From: Bacteroidota bacterium
Lineage (GTDB): Bacteria; Bacteroidota; Bacteroidia; Chitinophagales; Saprospiraceae
Direction: 5' to 3'
DNA length: 33,307 bases
NCBI GenBank assembly: GCA_017858735.1
Contig: JAFMBH010000038.1
Coordinates: 1-33,307 of the forward strand
In this document: positions 7,923 to 17,466 of the stretch, piece after piece
Position numbering within the stretch: position 1 is the first letter of the stretch
Layout: each line of letters starts with the position of its first letter
Translations under genes and position numbers: made by a program
Notes under the pieces: generated by a model
Databases searched by the model: none
What the model saw: only the letters and a program-made list of their open reading frames with translations
What the model was told of the DNA's origin: nothing

Positions 7923-9260
7923 TTAAATATATTGATTTAAAATATTTTCAAATAGCTCCTGCTTTCCACTTTTTTGAACAGGATCGGCAGAAGATCCGGC
8001 TAATTTATGCAAATCTTCCAAGGATAATTTTCCCTTTTCAAAAAGGGCTCCATCACCTGAATCAAATGACGCATATCTCTCATTTCTAAGGGAAACGTAG
8101 GCAGATTTATTGATTATTTTATCCGCAGCAATGAGCGCGCGCGCAAAAGTATCCATGCCTCCAATATGTGCCAGGAACAAGTCTGTATTATCTGTAGAAT
8201 TTCTTCTTATTTTGGCATCGAAATTGACGCCCCCACCTTGAAATCCACCCGCTTGAAGAATAACCAGCATGGCTTCTGTCAACTCACCCAAATTATTTGG
8301 AAATTGGTCGGTATCCCATCCATTTTGATAATCACCTCTATTGGCATCAATACTACCAATCATATTATGGGCCGCTGCAACCGTTAATTCATGTTGAAAA
8401 GTGTGCAGGGCAAGGGTCGCGTGATTCACCTCAATATTCAATTTAAAATCATTATCAAGCCCATTTGCCTTCAAGAAACCTATCACGGTAGAGGAATCAT
8501 AATCATATTGATGTTTTGTAGGTTCTGCTGGTTTAGGCTCAATGAAGAAATGTCCTTTAAAGCCTTGACTTCTTGCATAATCTTTAGCTGCATGAAGGAA
8601 CGTAGCCAAATGCGCTACCTCTCTTTTCATATCTGTATTTAGCAAGGACAAATAACCCTCTCTTCCGCCCCAGAAAACATAGTTTTCAGCACCAAGCTGA
8701 ATAGAGATATCTAAGGCATGTTTAACCTGAGCGGCGGCATAAGCAACGACCGAAAAATCGGGATTTGTTGCTGCACCATTCATATATCTTGGATGGCTAA
8801 AAAGATTAGCCGTTCCCCATAGAACTTTCACCCCGGAAGCTGCCATTTTCTCTTTGGCATAATCTCCGATAAATTGTAATCTTTTCTCAGATTCCACCAA
8901 AGAGTGACCCTCTTCAATCAAATCGAAATCGTGAAAACAAAAGTAGGGCGCCTGAATTTTTGTTATAAATTCGAAGGCAGCATCCATTTTATCCTTTGCC
9001 CTATCCATTGGATTACTGGCATTTAACCAAGGCATATTCCTGGTTGGCATACCAAATGGATCAGCACCATTTCCGCAAAAGGAATGCCAATAAGCTATTG
9101 CAAACCGAAAATGATCAGCCATCGATTTTCCAGAGATAAGCTGTGCTGGATTATAATATTTAAAAGCGAAAGGATTATCTGAATCTTTACCTTCAAAAGG
9201 TACAAATTCAACTTCCGGAAAAAAGGTTTTAGCACCCGTCAATACATTTTTTGAACTCAT
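7923..9260 (-). CDS. xylA: Xylose isomerase
   Basis: This is a 445-residue protein of the long (type II) xylose isomerase class. It interconverts D-xylose and D-xylulose in the cytoplasm. Visible hallmarks are [12 protein letters not shown] with catalytic His110 and Asp113, VFWGGREGY, the signature [14 protein letters not shown] with metal ligand Glu241 and Lys243, and [16 protein letters not shown] with Glu277 and His280. The start codon overlaps the xylB stop as ATGA, so the two are translationally coupled, with xylulokinase upstream. No terminator is evident in the short convergent gap to dinB. Confidence 0.98.
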   Translation of the reverse strand: MSSKNVLTGAKTFFPEVEFVPFEGKDSDNPFAFKYYNPAQLISGKSMADHFRFAIAYWHSFCGNGADPFGMPTRNMPWLNASNPMDRAKDKMDAAFEFITKIQAPYFCFHDFDLIEEGHSLVESEKRLQFIGDYAKEKMAASGVKVLWGTANLFSHPRYMNGAATNPDFSVVAYAAAQVKHALDISIQLGAENYVFWGGREGYLSLLNTDMKREVAHLATFLHAAKDYARSQGFKGHFFIEPKPAEPTKHQYDYDSSTVIGFLKANGLDNDFKLNIEVNHATLALHTFQHELTVAAAHNMIGSIDANRGDYQNGWDTDQFPNNLGELTEAMLVILQAGGFQGGGVNFDAKIRRNSTDNTDLFLAHIGGMDTFARALIAADKIINKSAYVSLRNERYASFDSGDGALFEKGKLSLEDLHKLAGSSADPVQKSGKQELFENILNQYI

Positions 9261-10741
9261 TGTAGGTTGTTTTTAAGTGTTTGTCTCCATTTTAATGCCG
9301 CTGCGGATAAAGCATCAGAAACAGGTTCTGGATAAAAAGTATGGATTGATTCTGTTTGTCCGACTGCTTCTGCTAATGATGTATAAAATCCACAACCAAA
9401 GGCAGCGCCTCTTGCGGCACCCTCGGCACCATTTGTTTTAACAATTTCAATGGAGCAGGAAGAAATATTAGAAAGCGTTTGAGAAAAAACAGCAGATTGG
9501 AACAAGTTATCATTCCCCACTTTTATTCGATTTGCCTGAATGCCCATTTCATTTAAAATAGACATACCATATTGAAAGGAAAAAGCAATGCCTTCCAGGG
9601 CAGCGCGAATAAAATGATCCGATGTGTGTCTATTAAAGTCCAGCCCTGAAATAGAGGCTCCTAATTGTTTATTTTTTAAAATTCTTTCCGCCCCATTTCC
9701 AAAGGGAATAATGGTTAATCCATCAGAACCTTCAGGGATTCCAGCAGCTACCTTCTCCATTTCCACGTAAGACAAAAGCCCCTTTCCCCATTGGTTTTTC
9801 AACCAGCTATATAATATTCCCGTTCCATTGATACAAAGTAACACCCCAATTTTGGGGTCATTTATTGTGTAATTCACATGGGCAAAAGAGTTAACCCTCG
9901 ACTCGCTGTCAGGTAAAATTTCATTGGCCACGGCATATACCACACCAGAAGTTCCACCGGTTGCCGCAATTTCACCAGGTTCTAAAACACCAAGAGACAA
10001 AGCATTATTTGGCTGATCTCCAGCTCTGTAGGCTACTGGAATTCCTTCAGGGAGTCCCAATAAATGAGCGGCTTTTCCCGACAGAAAGCCTTGTTCTCCA
10101 AAAACATTGGTAATGGGCGGAAGTAACGTAGCTGGTATTTGCCAGTGCTCCAACAGATTCCTTGAAATTTCCTTATTTTTAAAATCCCAAAAAACACCCT
10201 CTGATAATCCAGTGATGGTGGTATTCTTTTCACCGGTCATACACCAGGCCAAATAATCTCCTGGTAAGAAAACTGTTTTAATTTTCGCAAAAATTTCAGG
10301 TTCATTTTCCTGCACCCATCTTAATTTTGATGCCGTGAAATTGCCCGGGGAATTTAGTAAATGGGACAGACAATAATCCGATCCTAATGCATTAAACGCT
10401 AATTCCCCTTGTGAGACCGCTCTGGAATCACACCAAATGATTGAAGGTCTCAAAACTTCCCCCTCATTATCCAAACAAACCAAGCCATGCATTTGATAGG
10501 CGATGCCTATGCCCTTTATTTCATTGGGATCAATACCCATTTGAGCCAACAATTTCCGGGAAACTTTTTGACAATTTTCCCACCATACGTTTGGGTCTTG
10601 TTCAGCAAATCCCGGTTCTGGAGAATCAATCGCCATTTCTGAATCAGGATATTGGCAAGTACCCAACAATACCCCTGATTCCGTATCAATGATGGCAGCT
10701 TTAATGGAAGAACTGCCTAAATCAAACCCAATGCACTTCAT
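9257..10741 (-). CDS. xylB: Xylulokinase (FGGY carbohydrate kinase)
   Basis: This is a 494-residue FGGY-family kinase, the usual length. The N-terminal phosphate-binding loop is [22 protein letters not shown] (82-91) matches the QMHG substrate loop of xylulokinases. [11 protein letters not shown] gives the catalytic base Asp242, and [11 protein letters not shown] is the second ATP-binding segment. It phosphorylates D-xylulose to D-xylulose-5-phosphate, which enters the pentose phosphate pathway. The direct overlap with xylA supports xylulokinase over other FGGY kinases. A 5'(3')-deoxyribonucleotidase gene ends 14 nt upstream, so the three probably form one transcript. No xylose regulator or transporter adjoins it. 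Confidence 0.96.
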   Translation of the reverse strand: MKCIGFDLGSSSIKAAIIDTESGVLLGTCQYPDSEMAIDSPEPGFAEQDPNVWWENCQKVSRKLLAQMGIDPNEIKGIGIAYQMHGLVCLDNEGEVLRPSIIWCDSRAVSQGELAFNALGSDYCLSHLLNSPGNFTASKLRWVQENEPEIFAKIKTVFLPGDYLAWCMTGEKNTTITGLSEGVFWDFKNKEISRNLLEHWQIPATLLPPITNVFGEQGFLSGKAAHLLGLPEGIPVAYRAGDQPNNALSLGVLEPGEIAATGGTSGVVYAVANEILPDSESRVNSFAHVNYTINDPKIGVLLCINGTGILYSWLKNQWGKGLLSYVEMEKVAAGIPEGSDGLTIIPFGNGAERILKNKQLGASISGLDFNRHTSDHFIRAALEGIAFSFQYGMSILNEMGIQANRIKVGNDNLFQSAVFSQTLSNISSCSIEIVKTNGAEGAARGAAFGCGFYTSLAEAVGQTESIHTFYPEPVSDALSAAALKWRQTLKNNLQ

Positions 10742-10755
10742 TTTTTCTATTTAAT

Positions 10756-11301
10756 TTACCTCACAGGCTCATTTTCTAATTCCTTTTCAAAAAACAACTT
10801 CACCTCATTCCAATTATTCAATCTAATATATCCATTTTCATTGATATTATGTGATGCTGAAAATAATAATCCAAGCCCGTCGAAAGTTTTCAGATTATGG
10901 ACGTGATCATCTATCATATAATCGGCTTTGATAATAGATTTATCCCCACAAAATACAAATTGCTTCCATGAAATGAAGGGTAAATGTTTTTGTAACCAAT
11001 GATATTTGTCAATTAAGGAATGGGGAAATTCCTGGGCTGCCGTCACTATGAATAAATCAAAATGTGTATTTAACCACTCCACTACCTCGGCAGCACCCTC
11101 AAAAATGGGTAAATCCAAAAAAAATCCAGGTTCAAAAAGGTACTTTCTGAAATTTTCCGCGCCTTTGACATTGTAAAATTTTCTACCCACATAGTCCTCC
11201 GGATTTGGAACGACGTTATACTGTTCCACATAGAGAGAAATAAATCGGTCATAAATATTTACTATCACCTCATCCATGTCCAACGCAATCTTTTTTTTCA
11301 T
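10756..11301 (-). CDS. 5'(3')-deoxyribonucleotidase-like HAD phosphatase
   Basis: This 181-residue protein opens with ALDMDEVIVN, giving the HAD nucleophile Asp8 and acid/base Asp10. It has FIVTAAQEFPHS (motif II Thr) and the lysine and acidic pair KADYMIDDHVHN (motifs III and IV). Length, the DMDEV start and the FYNVKGAENFRKYLFEPGFF segment match the NT5C-type nucleotidases, which dephosphorylate deoxynucleoside monophosphates. It is the first gene of the run leading into xylB and xylA. Whether it has a sugar-phosphate role there is unknown; nucleotide pool control is the default reading. Confidence 0.85.
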   Translation of the reverse strand: MKKKIALDMDEVIVNIYDRFISLYVEQYNVVPNPEDYVGRKFYNVKGAENFRKYLFEPGFFLDLPIFEGAAEVVEWLNTHFDLFIVTAAQEFPHSLIDKYHWLQKHLPFISWKQFVFCGDKSIIKADYMIDDHVHNLKTFDGLGLLFSASHNINENGYIRLNNWNEVKLFFEKELENEPVR

Positions 11302-11318
11302 CCTTTACATTTTGATGA

Positions 11319-11348
11319 ACAATATAGAGGGAATTTAACAAAAACAAA
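11319..11348 (-). promoter_or_regulatory. Probable promoter of the nucleotidase-xylB-xylA run
   Basis: On the minus strand TTTG (11348-11345) is followed after 18 nt by TATATTGT (11326-11319), close to TAnnTTTG. The nucleotidase ATG is 18 nt downstream, which implies a leader of about ten bases. The spacing fits the Bacteroidota sigma factor; the -7 match is imperfect. Confidence 0.4.
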
Positions 11349-11420
11349 GGGCATGACCACAAAATTAATACAGGCATAAACCGAAAATAAAATTAATTTG
11401 TTAGTGTATCAAAATAAACA

Positions 11421-12278
11421 GTGAATTATAGATCCGTATCTAATATTTTGGAAAGTAGTATTATTGACATGGGTTCTTTTCAGGTAAAACAGCCTTTACC
11501 TACACAAAAAGTACCCCAGATTAGTCCTTTTTTATTGCTTCATCATTTTGGGCCTATAAATGTTGAACCGGGCTTTGACCCCATAGATCTTGGCCCACAC
11601 CCTCACAGAGGATTCGAGCCGGTGACCTTCCTTTACCAGGGTGGCATAAGACATAAAGATAGTTTAGGGAATGAAGGTATTTTGGAAGCGGGTGATATTC
11701 AATGGATGACATCTGGTCGCGGCATTATTCATAGTGAGCGGGCAAGTGATTTCTTTATGGAAAATGGGGGGACCATTGAAGGTATTCAGCTTTGGGTAAA
11801 TTTACCCGCTCAAAATAAAATGACACAACCCAAGTATCAGGAGATCAGGAAAAATGACATCCCAATCCTTGCGGAAAACAAGGTAACACATCGTTTGGTA
11901 AGTGGTAACTGGAACGGGCAAAAAGGAATTGTTGATACTTTTAGTCCTATGATTATTATACAGACAAGCATTTTATCTGGTGGGAAAACTAACATCCCAA
12001 TACCCGAAAATTTCAATGCCTGCATTTATATTTTATCAGGTAAAATAATATTGAATGATAATTTTGATTACTCGGCTGGAAAAATGATTTACTTTACAAA
12101 CAATGGAGATGGTATATGCATTGAAGGCCTTACAGACACCGAAATACTTGTTTTATGCGGTGAACCCATTGAAGAACCCTTAGCCCAGTACGGTCCGTTT
12201 GTCATGAATTCTCAAACAGAAATTATGGAAGCGATGAGAGATTATCAAATGGGAAAGATGGGTTTTTACATCGATTAG
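11421..12278 (+). CDS. Pirin family protein (bicupin)
   Basis: This is a 285-residue bicupin. The N-terminal cupin holds the complete pirin metal site: GPHPHRGFEPVTF with His60 and His62, and GIIHSERAS with His104 and Glu106. Bacterial pirins include quercetin 2,3-dioxygenases and regulators of central metabolism, so the exact role is open. The start is a GTG: an in-frame TAA lies two codons upstream, and the first ATG (residue 17) would drop the conserved RSVSNILES start. The C-terminal cupin (about 180-280) is degenerate, as usual. The gene faces away from the nucleotidase-xyl run and is followed by a small isomerase-like gene after 86 AT-rich bases. Confidence 0.9.
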   Translation: MNYRSVSNILESSIIDMGSFQVKQPLPTQKVPQISPFLLLHHFGPINVEPGFDPIDLGPHPHRGFEPVTFLYQGGIRHKDSLGNEGILEAGDIQWMTSGRGIIHSERASDFFMENGGTIEGIQLWVNLPAQNKMTQPKYQEIRKNDIPILAENKVTHRLVSGNWNGQKGIVDTFSPMIIIQTSILSGGKTNIPIPENFNACIYILSGKIILNDNFDYSAGKMIYFTNNGDGICIEGLTDTEILVLCGEPIEEPLAQYGPFVMNSQTEIMEAMRDYQMGKMGFYID

Positions 12279-12364
12279 TTTATAAAAATAAATTAATTGA
12301 AAAAAATCAACTAAATTTAAATAATTATTCGTTAATCAAGAATTAAAGGTTAAATCTATACTCG

Positions 12365-12661
12365 ATGAAGAAGCCTTTTATGGTAGAATTTGAATTGCCA
12401 GAGGAATTTGATGATGATTTCATCGCTTTAATACCAAGTCAGCGCTTGCATATCGACGAATTATTGGCCGTTGGCAAAATTCGTTCTTATGCTCTGTCTA
12501 TGGATAGGTCGGTTTTATGGGTGGTCGTTGAAGCTCAATCGGAGTTTGAAGTAATGGAAATCATTGCCAATATGCCCTTAGCAGATTACATGCATCCATT
12601 TGTGTCAGAGTTAATGTTTTATCATACTGCGGAAAAGTTAATGCAATTTTCACTGAACTAA
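12365..12661 (+). CDS. Muconolactone delta-isomerase-like small protein
   Basis: This 98-residue soluble protein matches the muconolactone isomerase domain pattern: FMVEFELPEEFDDDFIALIPSQR, then LLAVGKIRSYALSMDRSVLWVVVEAQSEFEVMEII, then a MPLADYMHPFVSELMFYHT end. The fold is a ferredoxin-like alpha/beta dimer. Real muconolactone isomerases work in the catechol branch of the beta-ketoadipate pathway, but no other gene of that pathway is visible here, so the catalytic role is doubtful. The gene lies between a pirin and a SPOR-like protein (35 nt to the next start). Confidence 0.75.
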   Translation: MKKPFMVEFELPEEFDDDFIALIPSQRLHIDELLAVGKIRSYALSMDRSVLWVVVEAQSEFEVMEIIANMPLADYMHPFVSELMFYHTAEKLMQFSLN

Positions 12662-12696
12662 ATGTTCAAACTTTCCTGCGATTAGCCCCCATTATC

Positions 12697-14367
12697 ATGA
12701 ATAAAATATTTTCAGCCGTTTTATGTCTCTTTATTTTTATGAATGTGAATTTTGCTCAGCAAAATTTTCAGTTGTATGTGCATTTAGGAAATTTTTCAAA
12801 CCCTTCCTATAATGATTTTAGTAAAATTTCTCATTTAGGCTTTTTACATGCAAAAAAAACGGACGCAACCCGTGCCGATGTTTTTCTATTAGGATTTGAA
12901 ACCAGGGAAAAGGCGGAAGAAGCCCTGGCAAATATCAAAAGACTTGGATTCACTAAGGCAGATCTTGGCAGTAAAGATGTGAGCAAAGGCTCTGCAAAAT
13001 ATTATGTTCAACTGGGCTCTATTGAAAAGAACAAGCAGGTAAATTGGTCTAAATTTGAAGCCGTTCCCTCTTTATTTGCCTTTCCCCAAACAGAGGTATT
13101 AAAAATAGTAGCGGGTCCATTCCGAACGCTGGAAGAAGCAAGAAATGAGTTAGCGCTTTTAAAAAGCAAGGGCTTTTCTGATGCCTTTGCCCGGGAACTG
13201 AATGAAATGGCTACTTTTCCCGTTGGCGCATTTGAATCGAACCAGGTGCTTTCCGATGTTAAACAAAATACAATAAGTCCACTGAGTGTAAAAGGTGACG
13301 CACCTACTGTATTAACGGAGGAGGCAACTTCTTTCTGGCCTCCAAAAACGATGGATGCTAAAATAGGAACTACCCCAAAAATTCTCTCTACCCTCAAAAG
13401 AACCTCTGTTTTATCTTTACAGAAAGTATTGAAAAGCGAAAACTACTATCCAGGTGTTTTATCGGGATATTACAATGATGCCACCCGGGTTTCTTTTGAA
13501 AATGCCTTAAAAAATCTCCCGGAAATGAAGTCTTTTACCTCGAAAAATGAAGTAAAAACAAGTTTAGCGGTTGATTTGGACAAATTATCTTCTATTATAG
13601 ACAGAATGCCAGAATTAAGCGATCCTTTTATTGCTATCAATAAATTTTCAGACCCACTGGCAAAAGCATATTCCGCCTATTTGACTTTTTTAAAAAATGG
13701 GGCAGGAAAAGAGGTTGATTTAAAAATGAATGCAGCCATCAAAGGCGCCTTTTCCGGACTATCAAAATCGCCACCCAACATACCTTTTTTTGACTTTAAG
13801 GCGGTTTATTCCTATCCCAATATTGAACAGCTGTTATTACACCTTTTTTATATTCACAGTACGCCCGATAATACCATACCCACACCCTGTTGGTTATTCA
13901 ATGCGCACAGAAAAGAAACCCAGGCTGCTGTAAATAGGTTCAATGATGCTAAAGTGAAAAATACAGCAATCAGTGGATGTGACTATGCTATGGATTGGCA
14001 GGACTTCCGTTTGTTAAATAACATAATGGTTTATTTAGGCGGGAAACAACCTGATCAACAGGAATTATTCCAGGCGGCAGAAGAAAGAGCTTTTTTGTAT
14101 AACAGTACACAGGCACTAGACGCGGCATCGTCTAAAAGTGTTTTACAATGGGAGGTACAGGTCTGGGAAAAACTGGAGCTTTGGGGCAAAAAAGATCCAA
14201 TTAATGTGCGAATGCTGACTGCCTTGAAAATTGCTTATTTTCAATCTTTTATCCGAATAGAAGATCATTTTCTGCAAAAGGGAATGGTTGGAGCCGATGC
14301 AAAAAACATGGCTACCGCCGTTATAGCCACGGTTATGACACCTTATCTTGACCGATTTATGCAATAA
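12697..14367 (+). CDS. Secreted protein with SPOR-like repeats and a peptidoglycan-binding-like segment
   Basis: This is a 556-residue protein with a Sec signal peptide (residues 1-20, ending NFAQ). Residues about 22-92 (FQLYVHLGNFSNPSYNDF ... KADL) and about 105-165 (YYVQLGSIEKNKQVNW ... GPFRTLEEARNELALLKSKGF) look like two SPOR-type repeats, the fold that binds denuded peptidoglycan glycans. Residues about 235-270 (LSLQKVLKSENYYPGVLSG) resemble a peptidoglycan-binding helical motif. The C-terminal half is helical and not recognised. A cell-wall-associated role is likely (inference). It ends 22 nt from the convergent ligA gene. Confidence 0.65.
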   Translation: MNKIFSAVLCLFIFMNVNFAQQNFQLYVHLGNFSNPSYNDFSKISHLGFLHAKKTDATRADVFLLGFETREKAEEALANIKRLGFTKADLGSKDVSKGSAKYYVQLGSIEKNKQVNWSKFEAVPSLFAFPQTEVLKIVAGPFRTLEEARNELALLKSKGFSDAFARELNEMATFPVGAFESNQVLSDVKQNTISPLSVKGDAPTVLTEEATSFWPPKTMDAKIGTTPKILSTLKRTSVLSLQKVLKSENYYPGVLSGYYNDATRVSFENALKNLPEMKSFTSKNEVKTSLAVDLDKLSSIIDRMPELSDPFIAINKFSDPLAKAYSAYLTFLKNGAGKEVDLKMNAAIKGAFSGLSKSPPNIPFFDFKAVYSYPNIEQLLLHLFYIHSTPDNTIPTPCWLFNAHRKETQAAVNRFNDAKVKNTAISGCDYAMDWQDFRLLNNIMVYLGGKQPDQQELFQAAEERAFLYNSTQALDAASSKSVLQWEVQVWEKLELWGKKDPINVRMLTALKIAYFQSFIRIEDHFLQKGMVGADAKNMATAVIATVMTPYLDRFMQ

Positions 14368-14389
14368 ATTATAGTTATCACCGTGTAAA

Positions 14390-16567
14390 CTATGGTGAGG
14401 TCTCACTGTTCAGCAAGGCGATGAATTCATTTTCCGTCAAAATGGTTATGGATGGAATTTCCTCTGCTTTCTTGCGTTTTGAACCTGCTTTTTCGCCCAC
14501 AACAAGAAAATCCAGATTACTGCTTACGGCACTTATATTTTTCGCTCCCGCCATTTCTGCCTTTTCCTGCGCCTCCTTTCTTCCCATCACCATCAGTGTT
14601 CCGGTAAATAAGATGGTTTTTCCATTAAACGGACTGTCTGCACTAACTTCTTTTGGTCTGTCCTCAGCGGTGGCCTTCAAATTAACACCCAGTTCTTCCA
14701 GTTTTTCCAACAGATCAATATTCATCTGATCCTGAAAAAACGCAATGGCATTATCCGCGACAACAGGCCCAATATCTTTTATTTGAAGAAAGCGCTCCTT
14801 ATTCCAGGAGGCCAATTCCAGTACATTGTCTATTTCATAAGCTAAAAGTCTGGAAGCTTTTTTACCTAAATGGTGAATGCCTAAGCTATATAAAAATCGA
14901 TGAATTGGATTAGTTTTAGCCTTATCGATCGCGTTTTTAAGGTTATTAATGGATTTTTCCTTGAAATTATCCAACTGGATTAACTTCTCATAAGGTAAAT
15001 TATAGATATCTGGTAACGATTTAATAAACCCTAGATCAAAAAATCTTTCTACAATAGATGCGCCAAGACCATCAATATCCATGGCTTCTTTGGACACATG
15101 AAAAATAATTCTCTGTAAATTTTGAGCCCCACAAACACATTGGGGGCATCGCCAGGCAGATTCACCTTGTTCCCTTACCAAAGGGACTGGGGTTTCCGTC
15201 TGATTTACCGGACAATGAACAGGGAATTGGATTATTTTTTCAGAGCCGTCTCTTAGCTCTGGAAAACTTTTTGATATATAAGGAATGACATCGCCGGCAC
15301 GTTCAATAAGAATGGCATCGCCTATCCTCAAATCTTTTGATGTGATAAAATCCTCATTGTGGAGTGAAATGGAGCGAATGGTCACACCCGCAAGTTCTGT
15401 AGGTTTAATTTTAGCAACAGGGGTTATGGTTCCAATTTTGCCCACCTGATACTCCACATCCAATAATTCGCTTTGCGCTTGTTGCGCTTTGAATTTAAAG
15501 GCAATAGCCCATCGGGGATGATGTGCAGTAAATCCAGCTCTTTCCTGTAAATCTCTGGCATCAACTTTCACTACAATGCCATCAATTTCATAAGGATAAG
15601 TATCGCGTTGAATTTGCCAGTTTTCGCATTTCTTAATGACTTCCTCTATATTTTTACATACCTCTCTTTCTGCCCCGGGAACTTTAAATCCAAGATTAGA
15701 CAGAATATCCATGCTTTCATGATGAGAAGTAAATTTAGATAAAACATTTTCATTATTTACATCAACGGCATACCCAAAAGTATAGATAAATGCTTCCATT
15801 CCCCTTTTAGCTACCTCTTTAGGGTCTTTCATCCTCAATCCACCGGTGGCAGTATTCCTGGCATTAGCAAATAAGGGTATTTTATTCTCCTTTCCCGTTT
15901 CATTGAAAAAAGCTATATTTTCCTCTTTTCTTTTTTCATTTAAGCTGGCAAAAACATCTTTCCTAATTAAAACTTCCCCTCTTAATTCTGCCTTTAGAAT
16001 ACCTAAGTCACTAAATTTTGCAGACATGGGGATAGAACGAATAGCCTTGGCATTGGCAGTAATTTCCTCTCCTAAAACACCATTTCCCCTGGTTGCCGCC
16101 CTAACCAGCAGGTCATTTTCATAAACAAGGGCAATACTTCCCCCATCAAACTTAGGCTCAATCGCATATTCTATAGCCATGTTTGCGGGTAACTGAAGTA
16201 AGCGTTTAATTTGTTGATCCCATTCTAATAAATCTTCTGCATTATAGGAATTTTCAAGGGAAAGCATGGGACTCAGATGTTCCACAGAAGGCGCCTCCTC
16301 CGATAAATCGCTACCTACCCGTTGTGTCGGACTATGTTCTAATAATCTTTCCGGCTGAGACTGCTCAAAAACTTTCAATAACTTGAAAAGCTGGTCAAAC
16401 TTCAGGTCGGAAATGAGCGCGTCGTGATAGACATAATAACATCTTTCGTGAAAAGCTACTAACTCGATGAGAAGTTCATATTGATTGACATCTTCTACCT
16501 TGCGCTGCCCATTAATGAACTCCTCAGTGATAGTATCCCAATGGGGAAAAGTCTTGAAATCGGCCAT
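14390..16567 (-). CDS. ligA: NAD-dependent DNA ligase with an altered zinc-finger cysteine pattern
   Basis: This 725-residue protein is slightly longer than typical LigA. The adenylation motif is EPKFDGGSIAL with nucleophile Lys139 (KxDG). ELRGEVLIRKDVF, YEIDGIVVKVD and AFKFKAQ are the other nucleotidyltransferase motifs. An OB fold, a zinc region, helix-hairpin-helix repeats (about 500-600) and a C-terminal BRCT domain (about 645-722) follow in canonical order. The zinc site is unusual: Cys452 is followed by Asn455 instead of the second cysteine of CPxC, and the distal part reads CPQCVC (Cys474, 477, 479). The gene seals nicks in replication and is expected to be essential. It lies 6 nt downstream of a T9SS cargo gene on the same strand. 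Confidence 0.95.
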   Translation of the reverse strand: MADFKTFPHWDTITEEFINGQRKVEDVNQYELLIELVAFHERCYYVYHDALISDLKFDQLFKLLKVFEQSQPERLLEHSPTQRVGSDLSEEAPSVEHLSPMLSLENSYNAEDLLEWDQQIKRLLQLPANMAIEYAIEPKFDGGSIALVYENDLLVRAATRGNGVLGEEITANAKAIRSIPMSAKFSDLGILKAELRGEVLIRKDVFASLNEKRKEENIAFFNETGKENKIPLFANARNTATGGLRMKDPKEVAKRGMEAFIYTFGYAVDVNNENVLSKFTSHHESMDILSNLGFKVPGAEREVCKNIEEVIKKCENWQIQRDTYPYEIDGIVVKVDARDLQERAGFTAHHPRWAIAFKFKAQQAQSELLDVEYQVGKIGTITPVAKIKPTELAGVTIRSISLHNEDFITSKDLRIGDAILIERAGDVIPYISKSFPELRDGSEKIIQFPVHCPVNQTETPVPLVREQGESAWRCPQCVCGAQNLQRIIFHVSKEAMDIDGLGASIVERFFDLGFIKSLPDIYNLPYEKLIQLDNFKEKSINNLKNAIDKAKTNPIHRFLYSLGIHHLGKKASRLLAYEIDNVLELASWNKERFLQIKDIGPVVADNAIAFFQDQMNIDLLEKLEELGVNLKATAEDRPKEVSADSPFNGKTILFTGTLMVMGRKEAQEKAEMAGAKNISAVSSNLDFLVVGEKAGSKRKKAEEIPSITILTENEFIALLNSETSP

Positions 16568-16573
16568 AAATTA

Positions 16574-17422
16574 TTAATTTTTTACAAATGCAATGGTTTT
16601 AATGGCCTTATTATCTGTTATTTTCAAATAATAAACACCTGGAAACCAATTACTCGCTGGAACATTTAACGTGAAATTTTCCTCCACCATGAGATTTTCC
16701 ATTTCCCAACATATTCTGCCAAAAATATCTAAGACCTGAAAGTTTAATTTACCAACAGGTAAGGCATTTGCCTGAATTTGAAGAAAAGAGGAAATGGGAT
16801 TTGGAAAAATCTTTACCTCACCCTTCAGTTCGGGAATAGTTGAAATAAAAGATGAAATAGATTCACTAAGGATGACGGGCGAAGTCAGGTGCACGGGAGA
16901 ATCACCACCTGTACTTCCGTTATCGTTGGTAATTAATCCCGAGGCATAAAAACGAACGGGACCTGAACCAGAAACCGGTGCCGTCCATGGGATGACAAAA
17001 CTGTTGGCAACACTTGGTGTTGATTGCTCAATATACCGCCTGTTGTCAAGTAATATCTGTCTGAATCCACTGGGAGCCTGTCCGAAAATACCTGCTGTTT
17101 GATTGTTTGCACTTGCTAAGGCTGTCAATTGAAAACCGTATTCACGAGGATTATTTTTTCCCTCCAAGGTCACCTTTATTTGGTATTGTTTTCCCGGGAT
17201 ATAGCGGGTTACCTGCTGATCTCCCTCAACTATGGCGACATTTAAAACGGGCAAATAGTTACCGCCACTATGACACGAGCCGCAAGTCCCAATACCTAAA
17301 GGTGAACCTGTTCTATCGGCACCCTGTGCATTTCCTGCGCCACTTGCATTGGATAATAGAAGAAATAAAACACCACCGCAGCAAGCAAAAAACAATAGAA
17401 ATTTGAATTTATTCATCATCAT
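16574..17422 (-). CDS. T9SS-exported protein with CxxCH motif and Reeler-like domain
   Basis: This is a 282-residue protein with a Sec signal peptide (one of three adjacent ATG codons, 17422-17414). The mature N-terminus has CGSCH (Cys47-His51), a heme c-type CxxCH motif. Next comes a beta-sandwich region (about 55-190: KQYQIKVTLEGKNNPREYGF, GFRQILLDNRRY, VRFYASGLITNDNGSTGGD) of the choice-of-anchor V or Reeler-like type. The last 80 residues (VKIFPNPISSFLQI ... FPGVYYLKITDN) are a type A type IX secretion sorting domain, so the protein is sent to or beyond the cell surface. Such proteins are common in Bacteroidota but their function is unknown. Whether heme is bound is not shown. It lies between an O-antigen-ligase-like gene and ligA. 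Confidence 0.85.
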   Translation of the reverse strand: MMMNKFKFLLFFACCGGVLFLLLSNASGAGNAQGADRTGSPLGIGTCGSCHSGGNYLPVLNVAIVEGDQQVTRYIPGKQYQIKVTLEGKNNPREYGFQLTALASANNQTAGIFGQAPSGFRQILLDNRRYIEQSTPSVANSFVIPWTAPVSGSGPVRFYASGLITNDNGSTGGDSPVHLTSPVILSESISSFISTIPELKGEVKIFPNPISSFLQIQANALPVGKLNFQVLDIFGRICWEMENLMVEENFTLNVPASNWFPGVYYLKITDNKAIKTIAFVKN

Positions 17423-17466
17423 TAATCGTTTAAGGAAATACAGTCAAGGATTAAAAAAGTTGATTT

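Noticed and set aside
14368-14412. Weak symmetry (GTGAGGTCTCAC) between the SPOR-like gene and ligA considered as a terminator
   Set aside because: The stem is five bases with a two-base loop and no T-run on either strand.
14390-16567. LigA considered as a decaying gene because of the missing zinc cysteine
   Set aside because: The frame is intact over 725 codons, all catalytic motifs and the BRCT domain are present, and four cysteines remain in the zinc region.
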